The notes beneath the pieces were generated by a model. That model did not search any database and was not told the origin of the DNA. It worked only from the letters and a program-made list of their open reading frames with translations. Shown here piece after piece: positions 24,759-35,790 of a stretch of DNA of 64,000 bases. The first letter of the stretch is position 1; each line of letters begins with the position of its first letter. Made by a program: the position numbers and the translations under genes. This stretch comes from Nemophila menziesii (Eukaryota > Streptophyta > Magnoliopsida > Boraginales > Hydrophyllaceae), in the NCBI GenBank assembly GCA_029959085.1, contig JARWIR010000011.1:9425840-9489839 (forward strand). The letters are read 5' to 3'.

Positions 24759-25619
24759 TTAATTTTTTATTCTTAATCTCTAATATTAGAGGTACAACTT
24801 TGATTTACATTTCAAGTCAATCCAAACTACGAAGACCACCATTTATTTTGAGATTTATGAGTCATTACCATGGGTTAAAATACATTTTACCAACAAAAAT
24901 GAACTTGTAAGAGAACAAGAAAGTTCTAGTATTATTCACAAAATCAACAAGAAAACTAGACCTATTGTTTTCCACGCAAACTTAAATACCACCATTTTAT
25001 TTAATGTTACAAGAAAAAGTTTAACAAATGATATTATTAGGCTTCTTTATCGTAGTGTCAGATTTTGACGCGTTATTATTAAATGTTCAAGTAGTTGTCT
25101 AGATTTTGTTGCATTTACTTGCTAAAATGTAGCTAATTATTTATATAAATAAAAATTCAAATAATATTTTGGATCATCTAGTAAATTCTACATATTAAGA
25201 ATTTTAAAATTCCATTTGATATTTAAAAAAATTTCTAATATTTGATGTAAGATATTTTTTAACCAAACATTATAATATTTGTTTTTATAGTTTTTTAAAT
25301 TAAAAATATCACACTATACCTTTAAACCTTTGTATGTAAAAAACATTTTATCTTTCAATTTCCACCACAAATTTAAAATTTAACTTTATTTGGACAAAAA
25401 TAAAATGAAAAACACACATAAATCCTCAAGTTATTGATATTCGGACAGTTAGATAACTTAAATTATTTTTAGATTATTACCCAAAGGTCTTGAACACACA
25501 TCCCTTTAAGACCCAACAAGACTAGGTGAATTCCCTCTTCTTACTAAATGCCACTAACAATAATTAACAATATAGGCCTATATTCTCATTTACAATTTTA
25601 CCCTCAAATGTTTCACAAC
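24759..25619. other. AT-rich stretch, nothing recognised
   Basis: No frame with family signal and no clear repeat boundary. Confidence 0.5.
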
Positions 25620-25800
25620 ACTATATATAGTAATTTTCTCAATTAAACCATATTATTTCCTCACACTCCCACAAATATTCTCCTTATCTCCCTATTTTTT
25701 TCTTTCGCTCTCTCTCCACCATATTTTGCTTTCTATCTCCTCCGTTACATAAAGATTACTCACTCTACATATTGATTACTTTAACAATCAAACAATCAAG
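25620..25800 (+). promoter_or_regulatory. Possible promoter and 5' leader ending at a splice donor
   Basis: CTATATATAG at about 25622 is followed by a CT-rich leader with plant 5'-UTR composition. It ends CAATCAAG before GTAACG, a good splice donor. No protein-coding exon follows directly; the MED15-like relic begins 1.2 kb downstream and could have used this leader. This is inference from composition. Confidence 0.3.
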
Positions 25801-26982
25801 GTAACGTTTCATCAAAAAAAAAATTGCATTTTTATTATGCTTTTTGCTTTGTTTTTTCCTGCATTTTTTTCTTCTTCTTTTAGCTGGGAATAGTGAATAT
25901 GTAAATATTGTATGATTAAGTTTGCTGAAATTGTATGTTTTATGTATTGGTTTGTTTTCTATTTCTGTTTCTCTGCTTTTATTGTTTCTGTTCATCTTAT
26001 TTTAGTTTTGCTATCCTACATGTTAATGCTTACAAGTTTTTTTAGGGTTTATATATTTTACAACGTTTTATGCTTTTAATACTCACCAATTTTATGTTCT
26101 TATACATGCTCAGTACATTTTGCTCGTATATGCTGTTAGTCCACACGTTATTGTTGTTTTACAAAATCTAGAAGAGGTTAGCTCCTAGAAATGATATTTT
26201 TTCATTTTAGTGCAATGCATGTGTGAAATTGTTTATGTATTTATATTTGTAGAACGGGGTAGAGATTAAAGGAAACGATGTTTGGATAACATCTGAATTA
26301 TTACTCAATATAAATGTAATTTTGTTTCTTAAAAATATATAATACGTAGAAAAAATTACTTTTATGCTAAAAAATATCATTCATCCCAAATAATATCTAT
26401 CATATTTTATTTTATAAAATATTTAATTTAAATATACCAGACAAATAAGAAAAATAATAGAATTAAAAGATATCATATTAAATTTATTTTATTATTTTTT
26501 TATTCAAAAATTCAAAAATCTGTCTCTAAAAATACAAATCTTATTTGTTAAAAAATACAATTAAAATGGTTCAAAGTTTTAAATTATATGTCTATATAAG
26601 TAGTTAGTTAAGGGTATTATATGAATTTTAAGGGAATCACATCTTTAACCATTAAATATAACTATCCATGTTAAACAATATGACTTGACAAGAGAAAAAA
26701 AAAATTGAGAAAACTAAGTGTACCAATATCAAAAAACCTACAATTTAAGTGTTCTTTTTCCAATAAAAGAGAAGGAAAAATACTCAATAGTTTAATATAA
26801 GTATAATTTTCAATACACCTAAGCATGAAGGATCAAATAAAAACTAGATTATATCGATATTTGATTTATTACGTAACATGTCTTTTCATTCTCTCACTAA
26901 ATAAGCAATGTTCTCACTCACACCTCTAGTCTCTCTCTCTTTCAAACACTTTATAATAGATCGCAACAACACTTTTTCACGA

Positions 26983-28204
26983 ATGGTTCAAGATTCAATT
27001 TTGGTTCAAGGGGTTGAACAGGCGGCACAGAAAAGTGGTGCAAATAACTGAAATATGAAAAACTCGTTCCCACAAGAGCATCGACAGAAAGTTGTCAAAA
27101 ATGTAATTTTTTTTCATATATTATTCCATTAATGATAAAATAAATACTTTTCTATTGATGGCTCGATTGTTTGCATTTAATGTATTTATATAAATCACTT
27201 TCATAAGATCAATAATTTTAGTTTCTAATTTCAATAAATAGTGAGTTTTGAAACCAAATTAATTTTTTATTATGTAACAAGTAGATCGGTGAACAAAATT
27301 TCTATATAAAGATGTATATTTTCAAACAAATTCTCCCACCACCATAAAGCCTCTCAATTAAAATTTTAGGCTACTAGTGCTCAGAGGTGGTCTAGATGAT
27401 TATCTTTTACATTAAATAAAAATAATATTTATTTGAAAAAATAATAATAACTTGGTAAAATACAACCGCAGCTATACTTGTTTTGACTTAGGATGGAAAA
27501 GTTGAGAGTATATTTGTTTTGTTAGTTTTTTTAACCTTAGGCCAGTTTTACAATTGAGATGGATCATTTGGTACCTTGTTGGAAATTTCTTTTGCATATT
27601 TGTTCAAATTAATATGACATATTTTAATGTTTGATGTATACATATTTAAGACCTTGTAAGCTGTTCTTAATTCAAATAGAGTACCCAGTGGTCTTGAAGA
27701 ACTTGTTATGAGATTTGAAGATAAGTTTTAAAGTGATGCAACAAGTAGGCTAAGTTGGAAAAAACAGTTTATGTTAGTTTTTAGTAATGAGTATATTTGC
27801 CTGTGTTAAATTTTTTTAATAAATAAAATGGCTTGCAAACAGATTATTTACAAATAATTGCATCTAAACTCAAAAGTATATACCACAATGCGAGAATGAT
27901 ATGTGATTTCCATGCCTTTAGCTTTCTTATTTCTTATATGAACTTTAATTATCGTTTTTCTATAATATTTTTATATATAAGTTTTAATGATGGGTCATTT
28001 CATGTTCACCCAAAAGAGCAGTTGTTAACTCCTTTGCGTGGCTCCAATCAAACTGTACCGCTGAATGTGGGTGGTCAGATAACATCAAGCATGCAAAACA
28101 GTTCGGGTTTTGCTCCTGCAAATTCATGGGCCTATATGGTTTTGGAAAATGTATGCCGCAAAGTCAACATTAGGACATTTAATTGGACCTACAATAAAAA
28201 ATGA
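26983..28204 (+). pseudogene. MED15-like (Mediator tail subunit) KIX-domain pseudogene fragment
   Basis: Exon-like pieces match the plant MED15 N-terminus in order. The piece 26983-27102 reads NMKNSFPQEHRQKVVKNV, the first KIX helix, with a TGA where Trp is expected. About 27681-27744 reads GLEELVMRFEDKF then a TAA, matching the middle of KIX. About 27835-27895 reads QTDYLQIIASKLKSI, the end of KIX. About 28010-28160 has a Gln/Ser/Asn-rich linker (KEQLLTPL, SSMQNSSGFAP). GT-AG sites lie between the pieces (for example GTAATT at 27103), so this derives from genomic DNA and not a retrocopy. In the live protein KIX binds transcription activators. Two stops and missing exons make this copy non-functional as a full protein. 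Confidence 0.7.
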
Positions 28205-29334
28205 TGAAAGTATTGTTCTGTCAACTTCTTTACAACCACTTAGTTTACAAAGAGACAAGAATCAACTCCCATGAGTTATATATGTTCCTCCATATTTCTT
28301 TGTTACTTCAACTTCATATATATAGTAATCTAATAAAATTATATACCGATTTTGAGAAGGTTGCACCGATTGTGATATAAATAAGCTTAGATATGACATC
28401 AACCAATGACTGATTGATATTCAAAAGGTTGCACTAAATACTCTTAAAGTTCAAGTGAAGGAAGATGGAAACAACAATATATCTAAGACCTTAGGAATTT
28501 TGTCAAATAAGATAGAAGTTCCATAGGATTCCGAGCAGAAAATCAATGCAACATGATAACATTTAATGACCATCCAATAAAGGTGAGTGAAGATGAGATT
28601 TAAGAGGTGAAAAGAATTGAAGTGTCAAACATGAGTACTTTTCTAAATACACCACATCTATTTCACATAAACTATCATTAGTGAAATATATAAAAAATGT
28701 TCCAAATAATATGACAACATGTACTAGAAAATTTACCATCACTAATAAGAGAAGAAAATTCATAGAGGTGTAATAATTGGGAAATTTGGGTATTCATTTA
28801 TACTACATGGGTTATTGAGCAAACATTTGAAATATTAAACTTGAGCTTATCAGATGTGTTAATTAGGTAAGGTAGGGTGAGTTCTTATAGCCTACTTGCA
28901 TATTTCATGTCCATTACTCCTTAACCACATCTTATATGATGTGTTTGAGTTAATCCTTATGATCCCGACCATGTGGTAAGTTACATATATAGAGATGTCT
29001 TAGGAGAGTTGGAATATAAAATATAACACACATATCGACGAAAATAATATAACCTATTCTTCTTGACATTATTTCATATAAATTATTTTGCATTATGAAA
29101 CTAAAATTTTCTTAAGAATATATGATATCACTAGCATATATTTTTTAAATTTATATTGGTAGTGATTATGCTATGATCTTTAGTTGTTAGTATCGTTTTT
29201 TGCTCTTCTACATTATGGTATATTATTTACTTATTGAAATATTTGTCCCATTTTGTAGTTACATAGTCGGGATGAATATGATTTAACTTTTAGGCTATTA
29301 GATGATGTATCTACATTTATGGTTATATTTAGTA
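28205..29334. other. Intergenic, no gene recognised
   Basis: The stretch 28360-28590 has slightly exon-like composition and ends in a GTGAGT donor at 28583, and might be another decayed MED15-locus exon. I could not match it to a family. Confidence 0.35.
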
Positions 29335-29630
29335 TATCTGATACAATATTTAACATGACTTTTTGGTGAAATATTGAATGAAATCTGGGTGATTTCCCTG
29401 ATTTATGTCTTTGTGATGGTATAGAGTCATTTAAGTGTTTTGGGATATTAATATGATTTGAGAACTGTAGATAAGAACAGAGTCGTGATTTGATATGGAA
29501 TGACATAATACATGGATACAAGATCTTTGAGCACATAAAAAGAAACACACCCCAAGAAGCTCGGGTCAAAGATGGGATAGCTAAAGAAGCAATGATAAAA
29601 TTTTAGGGCAATGTCTAGATTTAAATTTCA
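29335..29630 (+). repeat. Dispersed repeat, copy 1
   Basis: About 270 bp closely resembling 38075-38360 in the same orientation (shared phrases TGTCTTTGTGATGGTATAGA and GTTTTGGGATATTAATATGA). No terminal repeats or coding signal; family unknown. Confidence 0.7.
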
Positions 29631-29959
29631 ATTAAATAGAAGGGGAAAGATTATTTATATGAAAAAAATATTATGTTTTTTTATATTATATAAAAGTATT
29701 ATATATTAAAATTATAAGTTAGGAAATTTTAGAAAGTAATATTTCCTTTCCTTTGAAATGATCTTAATATTGAAAATTTAATCACAAAAAATTTATAAGA
29801 TTTCATGAAAAATGAAATTAATGAAATTATGTTTCTTTAATTTTTTTATATTAAAAAAATAATAATAACTTATACTCTCATCATCTTTTCCGTTTATTTA
29901 ATAATAGATATTCAAATAATACATTAATGAAAAAGATAACGAAATTAATACCTTTGACC

Positions 29960-29997
29960 CAAAAAGAAAAAAAAGAAAAAAAAGAAAAAAAAGAAAT
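29960..29997. repeat. A-rich microsatellite (GAAAAAAA-type)
   Basis: Short tandem run of AAAAAAAG units. Confidence 0.8.
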
Positions 29998-30114
29998 ACA
30001 ATAAATATTTATTGGGTTGTACAAATTATTAAAATGTTCAAAATATTCAAATGCATTTGGTTGACCTACCCATCTAATTTAGATATAACTCTATGTCAAT
30101 AGATCGCACATTTA

Positions 30115-31165
30115 ACCCTATAAATACACTCTTTCCACATGTTACCTCAATCGTCAAAATATAGACATTTATATGCTTGAAAACTAGTAGTCAAAATAAG
30201 AATTAGGATATAGTCTTTCCTTTTCCAAATAATTACGACTTTTGTTTTCTTTCAATTACTGTTTGAATTTCACAAAAGGTCTTAGTTTAGTGTGTTAGAA
30301 TACAACCATGGTGATTTCTTCTCTTCATGTAGTGAGGTAGGCTTTGTCTCTACTTTATTTACTCATCCAGATACATTTTTTCATTTAACAAATTCTATTA
30401 TAAAATATAGTGTAAACTTGAGAGCTTTAGGATTTATTATAATTATTTATGTTGAAAGCTCATATTGTTTGAATTCATGGTTTTTAATGATTTTTTTTCA
30501 AAATTAGGTATTTTTTATCTTATGAATTAGGTAAAAAGTTAGGTCTTTGTTTAAATTGATTTCTTTAGGTTTTTTGAATTTCCACATATTAATTTTTGGA
30601 AACAAATCTATAAGATGCTGAATTTTGTGTCCCTTAATGTGGTGTTTTCAAGGCTTTGATTTGAAAAATTATGTTTTTTTGTAGGGACATATGAAATTTT
30701 TTTAGGGTTTTAACTGATTGGCTTATATGTAAAGAGCACCCATCTATTTAAGGGAAAGTACAATATACCTTTTTTAGTTCCAAAACTCGCAATTTAGACC
30801 TTCTTTTAATGATTATTTTCATTCTTACCCAAATGCTTGTTCGAAAAGTTAGATAGAATTTGTGAAATTATTATTTTTCCCTTATTTAAATTGTTAAATG
30901 ATTTAGGATAAAATACCAAATTACCCCGTATGGTTTAAAAAAGTATAAATACCCCTTATGTTTCTTTAACGTATGATAACTCACCACTATTTTTGATAAC
31001 TCTGTGCAACTCGGTGCAACCAATCATATAAGATTTAGTGTTTTATTAAGTACAAGAGGTGAGTTTCCATGAGTTAGGAGACCATAGGAGTTATTTGTCC
31101 CTTTTAATATTGTAGGTAGTTTTTTACTCTTTGATAAACCATAGAGGGTATTTGGTATATTACCT
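30115..31165 (+). repeat. Promoter/leader-like duplicated segment, copy A
   Basis: About 1 kb that is colinear with the reverse complement of 62910-63900. It starts with a TATA motif (CCTATAAATACACTC, about 30118), then shared phrases TCGTCAAAATATA (30153), GAATTTCACAAAAG (30265) and GATTTCTTCTCTTCA (30312). A likely splice donor follows near 30340 (GAGGTAGG), then an intron-like AT-rich region and a MITE. The layout suggests the promoter, untranslated first exon and first intron of a duplicated gene whose coding part is not in either copy. Alternatively it is one transposon family. Confidence 0.6.
30906..31164. mobile_element. MITE-like palindromic element in segment A
   Basis: Terminal inverted repeats of about 34 bp (GGATAAAATACCAAATTACC at the left; the reverse complement of GGGTATTTGGTATATTACC at the right) and an inner palindrome around ACTCACC and GGTGAG. 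The same element sits at 62910-63165. Target duplication not resolved. Confidence 0.6.
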
Positions 31166-31477
31166 AATTATATATTTCTTTCTTTTTAAAAGTTCTCAAA
31201 CAAATCCATGGTGTTCCTGTCATCGATTAGTATTTTTTGTTACTCATGATGATGTAATTTGAATTTTAGTTCAAATGATCACTATTTTTTTGCAAATATA
31301 ATATTTTTTTATGAATTATTTTTACTATACATTAATGTACATATTTATTAATTTTAACACTGCTTTATATTTTTTCATTTTTGTATAGATAATCTAATTA
31401 AGAGGTATGATGTTTAATGTTTACGACAGAAATATGATCGATGTTCATAACATTTCAAATTTTACCTTCTACACAAA
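31166..31477. other. AT-rich spacer before the p23 palindrome
   Basis: No gene seen. It separates promoter-like segment A from the inverted p23 arms. Confidence 0.4.
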
Positions 31478-31568
31478 CAGCTAGCTAAGCCACACAAAAA
31501 GATCAAATGGCAGCCAATTTTAAACTCCTCTAAATGCAATTATTCTTCTTCTTCTTCTTCTATCCAAA

Positions 31569-32387
31569 TTATGAGCTTGAAGCTGCCGCAGCCTCTACTT
31601 TCGCTGGTTCCTCACCGAGTAATGATATATACCACCCAAATTCACACCACCCAATTACCACCCATGACGTGGCGTGAATTGGTTGGAAGTAAATCGTTAA
31701 TCAAATCAAGAAAATAAATAGATTAACGATTTTTAACCAACCAATTCACGCCACGTCATGGGTGGTATACTTCGGTGGTATGATTTTGGGTGGTATATAT
31801 CATTACTCTTCCTCACCCTTTGCCTTCTCCTCTTGCTTTTTAACTTCTGCCTCTGCAAAAAACAACACAACAAACAAAATGAAATATTTTCATACAACAT
31901 ATTTATTATATATTTACAAGTGCGCATTAATATTATATACCTGCATCATCACTTTCATCAAATTCACCTTCACCCTTACCCTCATCACCCATGCCAGCAC
32001 CCATGTTACCAAATTTCTGCATTACATAACATCAAAACATACCATAATTAGATAACCAAACTTAATAATTTATGGTAGAAATGGTAATAAACAAAATCTT
32101 ACAGATAAGTCCATGCCTCCCATGCCTCCCATACCTCCCATACCACCAAGTTTCTGCATTAATATTAACAAGTTATAACATAACACTCAGATAATTCAGA
32201 TTTCATATTTCAAAACAGAGCAGAAAAGAAACTACTTACTGAGAAGACAAATCCATCCATACCACCCATACCTCCCATACCTCCCATACCACCCATGCCT
32301 CCCATACCGCCCATGCCACCCATACCACCCATACCACCCATACCACCCATGCCTCCCATGGCACTCATAGGATCCATGTCCATGGTA
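31569..32387 (-). pseudogene. p23-like co-chaperone C-terminal tail, left arm
   Basis: On the minus strand, exon pieces follow the plant p23 (Hsp90 co-chaperone) tail. Met-Gly-Gly repeats ending GMDGFVFS (32240 to the centre), then KLGGMGGMGGMGGMDLS (32103-32153), then KFGNMGAGMGDEGKG with an acidic ESDD run (31941-32016), then a Lys/Glu-rich end finishing in Ala/Ser and a TAA at 31569-31571. All joints have GT-AG sites. The N-terminal CS domain that binds Hsp90 is absent, so it is only a gene fragment. The last exon is split by a MITE. Apart from that the frame is better kept than in the right arm. Confidence 0.75.
31608..31817. mobile_element. MITE with 9-bp target duplication inside the left p23 arm
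   Basis: The element proper is 31617-31808 (192 bp). It begins GAGTAATGATATATACCACC, and its end is the exact reverse complement. The whole element is nearly a palindrome. It is flanked by TTCCTCACC at 31608-31616 and 31809-31817, a 9-bp duplication typical of Mutator-like elements. The right arm lacks it, giving the empty site. Confidence 0.88.
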
Positions 32388-33215
32388 GGCATGGGTGGTA
32401 TGGGTGGTATGGGTGGTATGGGTGGTATGGGTGGCATGGGCGGTATTGGAGGCATGAGTGGTATGGGAGGTATATGAGGTATGGGTGGTATGGATGGATT
32501 TGACTTCTCAGTAAGTAGTTTTTTTCTGATCTGTTTTGAAATATGAAAGCTGGATTATCTGAGTGTTATGTTATAACTTGTTAATATTAATGCAGAAACT
32601 TGGTGGTATGGGAGGTTTGGGAGGCATGGGAGGCATGGACTTATCTGTAAGATTTTTATTTATTACCATTTATACCATAAATTATTAAGTTGTTTGGTTC
32701 TATGATGATGGTATGTTTTGATGTTATGTAATGCAGAAATTTGGTAACATGGGTGCTGGCATGGGTGATGAGTGTGAGGGTGAAGGTGAATTTGATGAAA
32801 GTGATGATGAAGGTATATAATATTAATGCGCACTTGTAAATATATAATAAATATGTTGTATGAAAATATCTCATTTTGTTTGGTGTGTTGTTTTTTGCAG
32901 AGGCAAAAATTAAAAAGCCAGAGAAGAAGGCAAAGGGTGAGGAACCAGTGAAAGTAGAGGCTGCCGGCTGCTTTAAGCTCATAATTTGGATAGAAGAAGA
33001 AGAAGAAGAAGAATTGCATTTAGAGGAGTTTGAAATTGGCTGCCATTTGAGCTTTTTGTGTGGCTTAGCTAGCTGTTGGGTTTCCTTGTCTTTTGATACA
33101 TCATGGTTAAGCTCAGTAATCCACTATGCTTTACAGTATAATGTTCAAGAAGTTCAAATCTCGTACACAAAATGTTTTATCTCTGCGATACAAGTACAAC
33201 TTCTTAAAAGTATTT
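32388..33215 (+). pseudogene. p23-like co-chaperone C-terminal tail, right arm
   Basis: Mirror of the left arm on the plus strand. Met-Gly-Gly repeats (to 32510) carry a TGA at 32475-32477. The next exons are 32596-32646 (KLGGMGGLGGMGGMDLS), 32737-32812 (KFGNMGAGMGDECEGEGEF with an acidic run) and from 32901 (KKPEKKAKGEEPVKVEAA). After that a frame change removes the normal Ala/Ser end and stop seen in the left arm, so the frame runs on to 33215 through former 3'-UTR. Stop plus frameshift make this arm a pseudogene. No CS domain is present. Confidence 0.75.
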
Positions 33216-34129
33216 AATCCATGTGTTATGCTAATGTAAATATTATATTTATGTGTTTTTGGAATTTAAATGCAATTTAGATCCTTTAGTTTTAGAAGAT
33301 TGATCAAGTTTGTAATTATTTATGAAGTATAATAATATTCTCTTTTTATGTGTGTTTAAATTTATTTCTAGTCCCTGTCTTTTTCATTTCTATTGCTTAA
33401 GTTAGCACCTAATTAATTGATATTGTAGTGCTCTATAATTGTTCTGTTTATCCTCTACCACAAATTGTAAATGTAAATAATAAGTTGCATGTCTTGTTTC
33501 TTCTCTAAACTCGAAAAAAAACATAAATATCACGTGCTATTTTAAAGGAATAATATACTATTGATAGTTTACATTAATATTTCTATAGAAAAAATGCTAT
33601 ATTTGATTCTTGTGAGAGGTGAGCTTGGCATGTCACATGGTTCACCATTTTAATATTGAGGTTATAGGATAAGTCAGGGCATAGAAAAATTCAAACTTTA
33701 ATTTGTCCCATCTAGGATTAGCCCTAGTTCGGCTTAGACCATCATAAGGCAAAATCAGCATGCACATGTTTTTCCCGAAGGTTCAAATGGCAGTCTCAAG
33801 TGCTAAAGTATATTGCATTTTCTCTCTCTATATCTTGTTCTACTTAGTCTTATCTGAATAAAGTGGAGAAATGGGAGACCTTTATTTTGTTCTACAATTC
33901 ATCAATTATTATGAAAGAAATCTTTTACAACAAAAATGGAAAAAAGGATAATAGTACACCCTCTATGTAAATTGTGTTGGTTCAATCATTCAAAGCATTT
34001 ATATATATGTATATATATGTGTGTGTGTAAAGGTAGAAATATTTTAATTAGATATCTTTGTTGGCATGTTAATGGACGTGAGTATATATTATAATTATTT
34101 ATTTCGGAAATATTAAGAAGGTGATGTTG
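33216..34129. other. AT-rich intergenic stretch with a TA/TG microsatellite
   Basis: No gene seen. A short ATATATGT/GTGTGTG microsatellite lies at about 34001-34029. Confidence 0.5.
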
Positions 34130-35010
34130 TATCTATTTGGGTGTTGTCATTAATTTATATATTTTAATCCACATAGTTTTAATTATCGTGTTACCGTCTA
34201 ATCTCATGTATCTCATATCGGTTTAACTCGAACTTTCAATTTGTTTAGTTCCTGGGGTAAATTCTTGGACTTTCCCCTATCCTTTACACAAATAGACGAT
34301 CCCACAATTAGATTGAAGAATATTCATTAGTATAAGAGAAGAAATGTATGATTATTAAACCGATATCAAGTATACTACTGAACTAGGAAAATCCAATAAT
34401 TATGTATTACACAAAGGTTACACAAGTTTTATTTACAAGTTTGTATTTATGAACTAGTTTCCAACCACCAACAGATTAAGTCGTCAATAAAGGATGTTTT
34501 TGTCAATCTATCAAACACAAAATTACATGTTTAAATGGTCTTGCAAATATCACCCCTTTCAATGGTAATTTACTGTAACGTCTTTTTATTAGATATAGTG
34601 TCGGTTCTAGAGTCTTGAACCTTAAGTCATCATTCAAATTTGTGTTTTGGAACTCCTTCGAGTTATAGATAAATGTACAGAAATATGATTCATGAAGATC
34701 AATCATATTGGTAATCGAAGTATAGAATGCTCAATGAAACCTCTGGATAAAATTGTTCACGGTGAACCTGATTCCAAAATTCACACAAAAATCGTGGTGA
34801 TATAAATTTTATGAAGTATTTCAATTAGGGTATAGCTACTAGTACCCCGATGGACAATTCCCTTTTGATTTTAAAAAAATCTTTTTTACCCCTAATTTTT
34901 TTGTATAAATAGCTGATTTGATCTTTTACTTATGATGTGCATAACTTGTATAGCTTGACACCGTGTATTTTGACAAATTAATCACTAGTATTACAACAAT
35001 AATATTTGTG
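34130..35010 (+). repeat. Long inverted repeat, left arm
   Basis: Matches the reverse complement of 37200-38065 over about 850 bp at roughly 80% by eye. Shared phrases include CCTCTGGATAAAAT (34740 against 37452) and TATAGCTTGACACCGTG (34956 against 37271). No coding signal. Could be long terminal inverted repeats of a DNA transposon or two opposite insertions of one repeat. Confidence 0.75.
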
Positions 35011-35029
35011 ACTCAGTTTCACTAGGACA

Positions 35030-35790
35030 AAAACTCTTAATCAATAGAGTTTATGCTAAATTACCTCTTAACTTGAGATGTTTTAGGTATAAACCCTAAC
35101 TATTAATTAAGGCTTATTTTAATGAATTTGGGATTTCTTATTTAAAATAATTATGGATTGTTTTTGTTGTAATTATCTTTGTGCCTCATGATAAATCCTT
35201 GTATGGTGTACATCTATTTAGGTTTGTTAGCTATTAAATTACGCTCGTGAATGAGGATTTGGTAGTGGAACCAGGTTAATTACGCCTTTTCGAGTTGAAG
35301 ACCCAGAAGAGCTAAACTAACTAGGTAATCACATAGGGTTTGAACTTTAGGCGTCTAGATAACATGCGTATAATTCACTCGGAAGAGGTTCCTAGGGTTA
35401 GATTGTAGGCCCCTACTTATCCGAAAGGAACTAAGGGAGACCTTAGAATCTTGATTGGCAACAATGTTCTGTTTACCCTTTGAATTGCAAGTAACTCTAA
35501 GCTATAGTTAGTGGGAATTACAAGTGTCTCAATCTACATTTCTCTTCCTGTCCACAGCCTTAACTTGATTTCCTTAGTTAATTTAGTAGTTAATCATTAT
35601 CTTAGTAGCTACTTTAACAAAAACCATATATAAATCTTTTCTTTTAGTCTTTTTATTAATAATGAATAGCTAGTCCTAAACTCATAAATCCCTGTGTAGA
35701 CAATAATTCACTTAATTTCTATATTACTTGGCGACCCGTACACTTGCAAAGCTCAACTACCTTAGTGTTGATTTATAATTATGCTTTAGG
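35030..35790 (+). repeat. Athila-type LTR remnant inside the inverted repeat
   Basis: Shares with the LTR at 18960-20395 the order of a GAGG/ACTCGGAAGAGG block, a CCGAAAGGAACTAAGGGAG block, an AGAATCTTGATTGG block and a final GTACACTTGCAAAG region. No primer site or internal coding follows, so it is a partial or solo LTR. Confidence 0.5.

Larger units (their letters stand above)
31478..33074. repeat. Large palindrome built from p23 co-chaperone C-terminal exons
   Basis: The left arm (31478-32387) and right arm (32388-33074) are reverse complements of each other, with introns as well as exons, from AGCTAGCTAAGCCACAC at the left edge to its complement at the right edge. The difference in arm length is mostly the MITE at 31617-31808. 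The centre is a short spacer around 32360-32390 (TAGGATCCATGTCCATGG). Because introns are included, the duplication happened at the DNA level. A transcript from either strand would fold into a hairpin with arms of about 0.65 kb or more. Confidence 0.88.

Noticed and set aside
27833..28204. A single intact 123-residue gene
   Set aside because: Only the first and last parts match MED15; the middle is intron-like, and the frame begins with TTG, so it is part of a pseudogene.
32210..32477. Met-Pro-Pro and Met-Gly-Gly repeat frames as independent genes
   Set aside because: They are the two strands of the p23 Met-Gly-Gly exon in the palindrome; the Pro-rich ones are antisense shadows.
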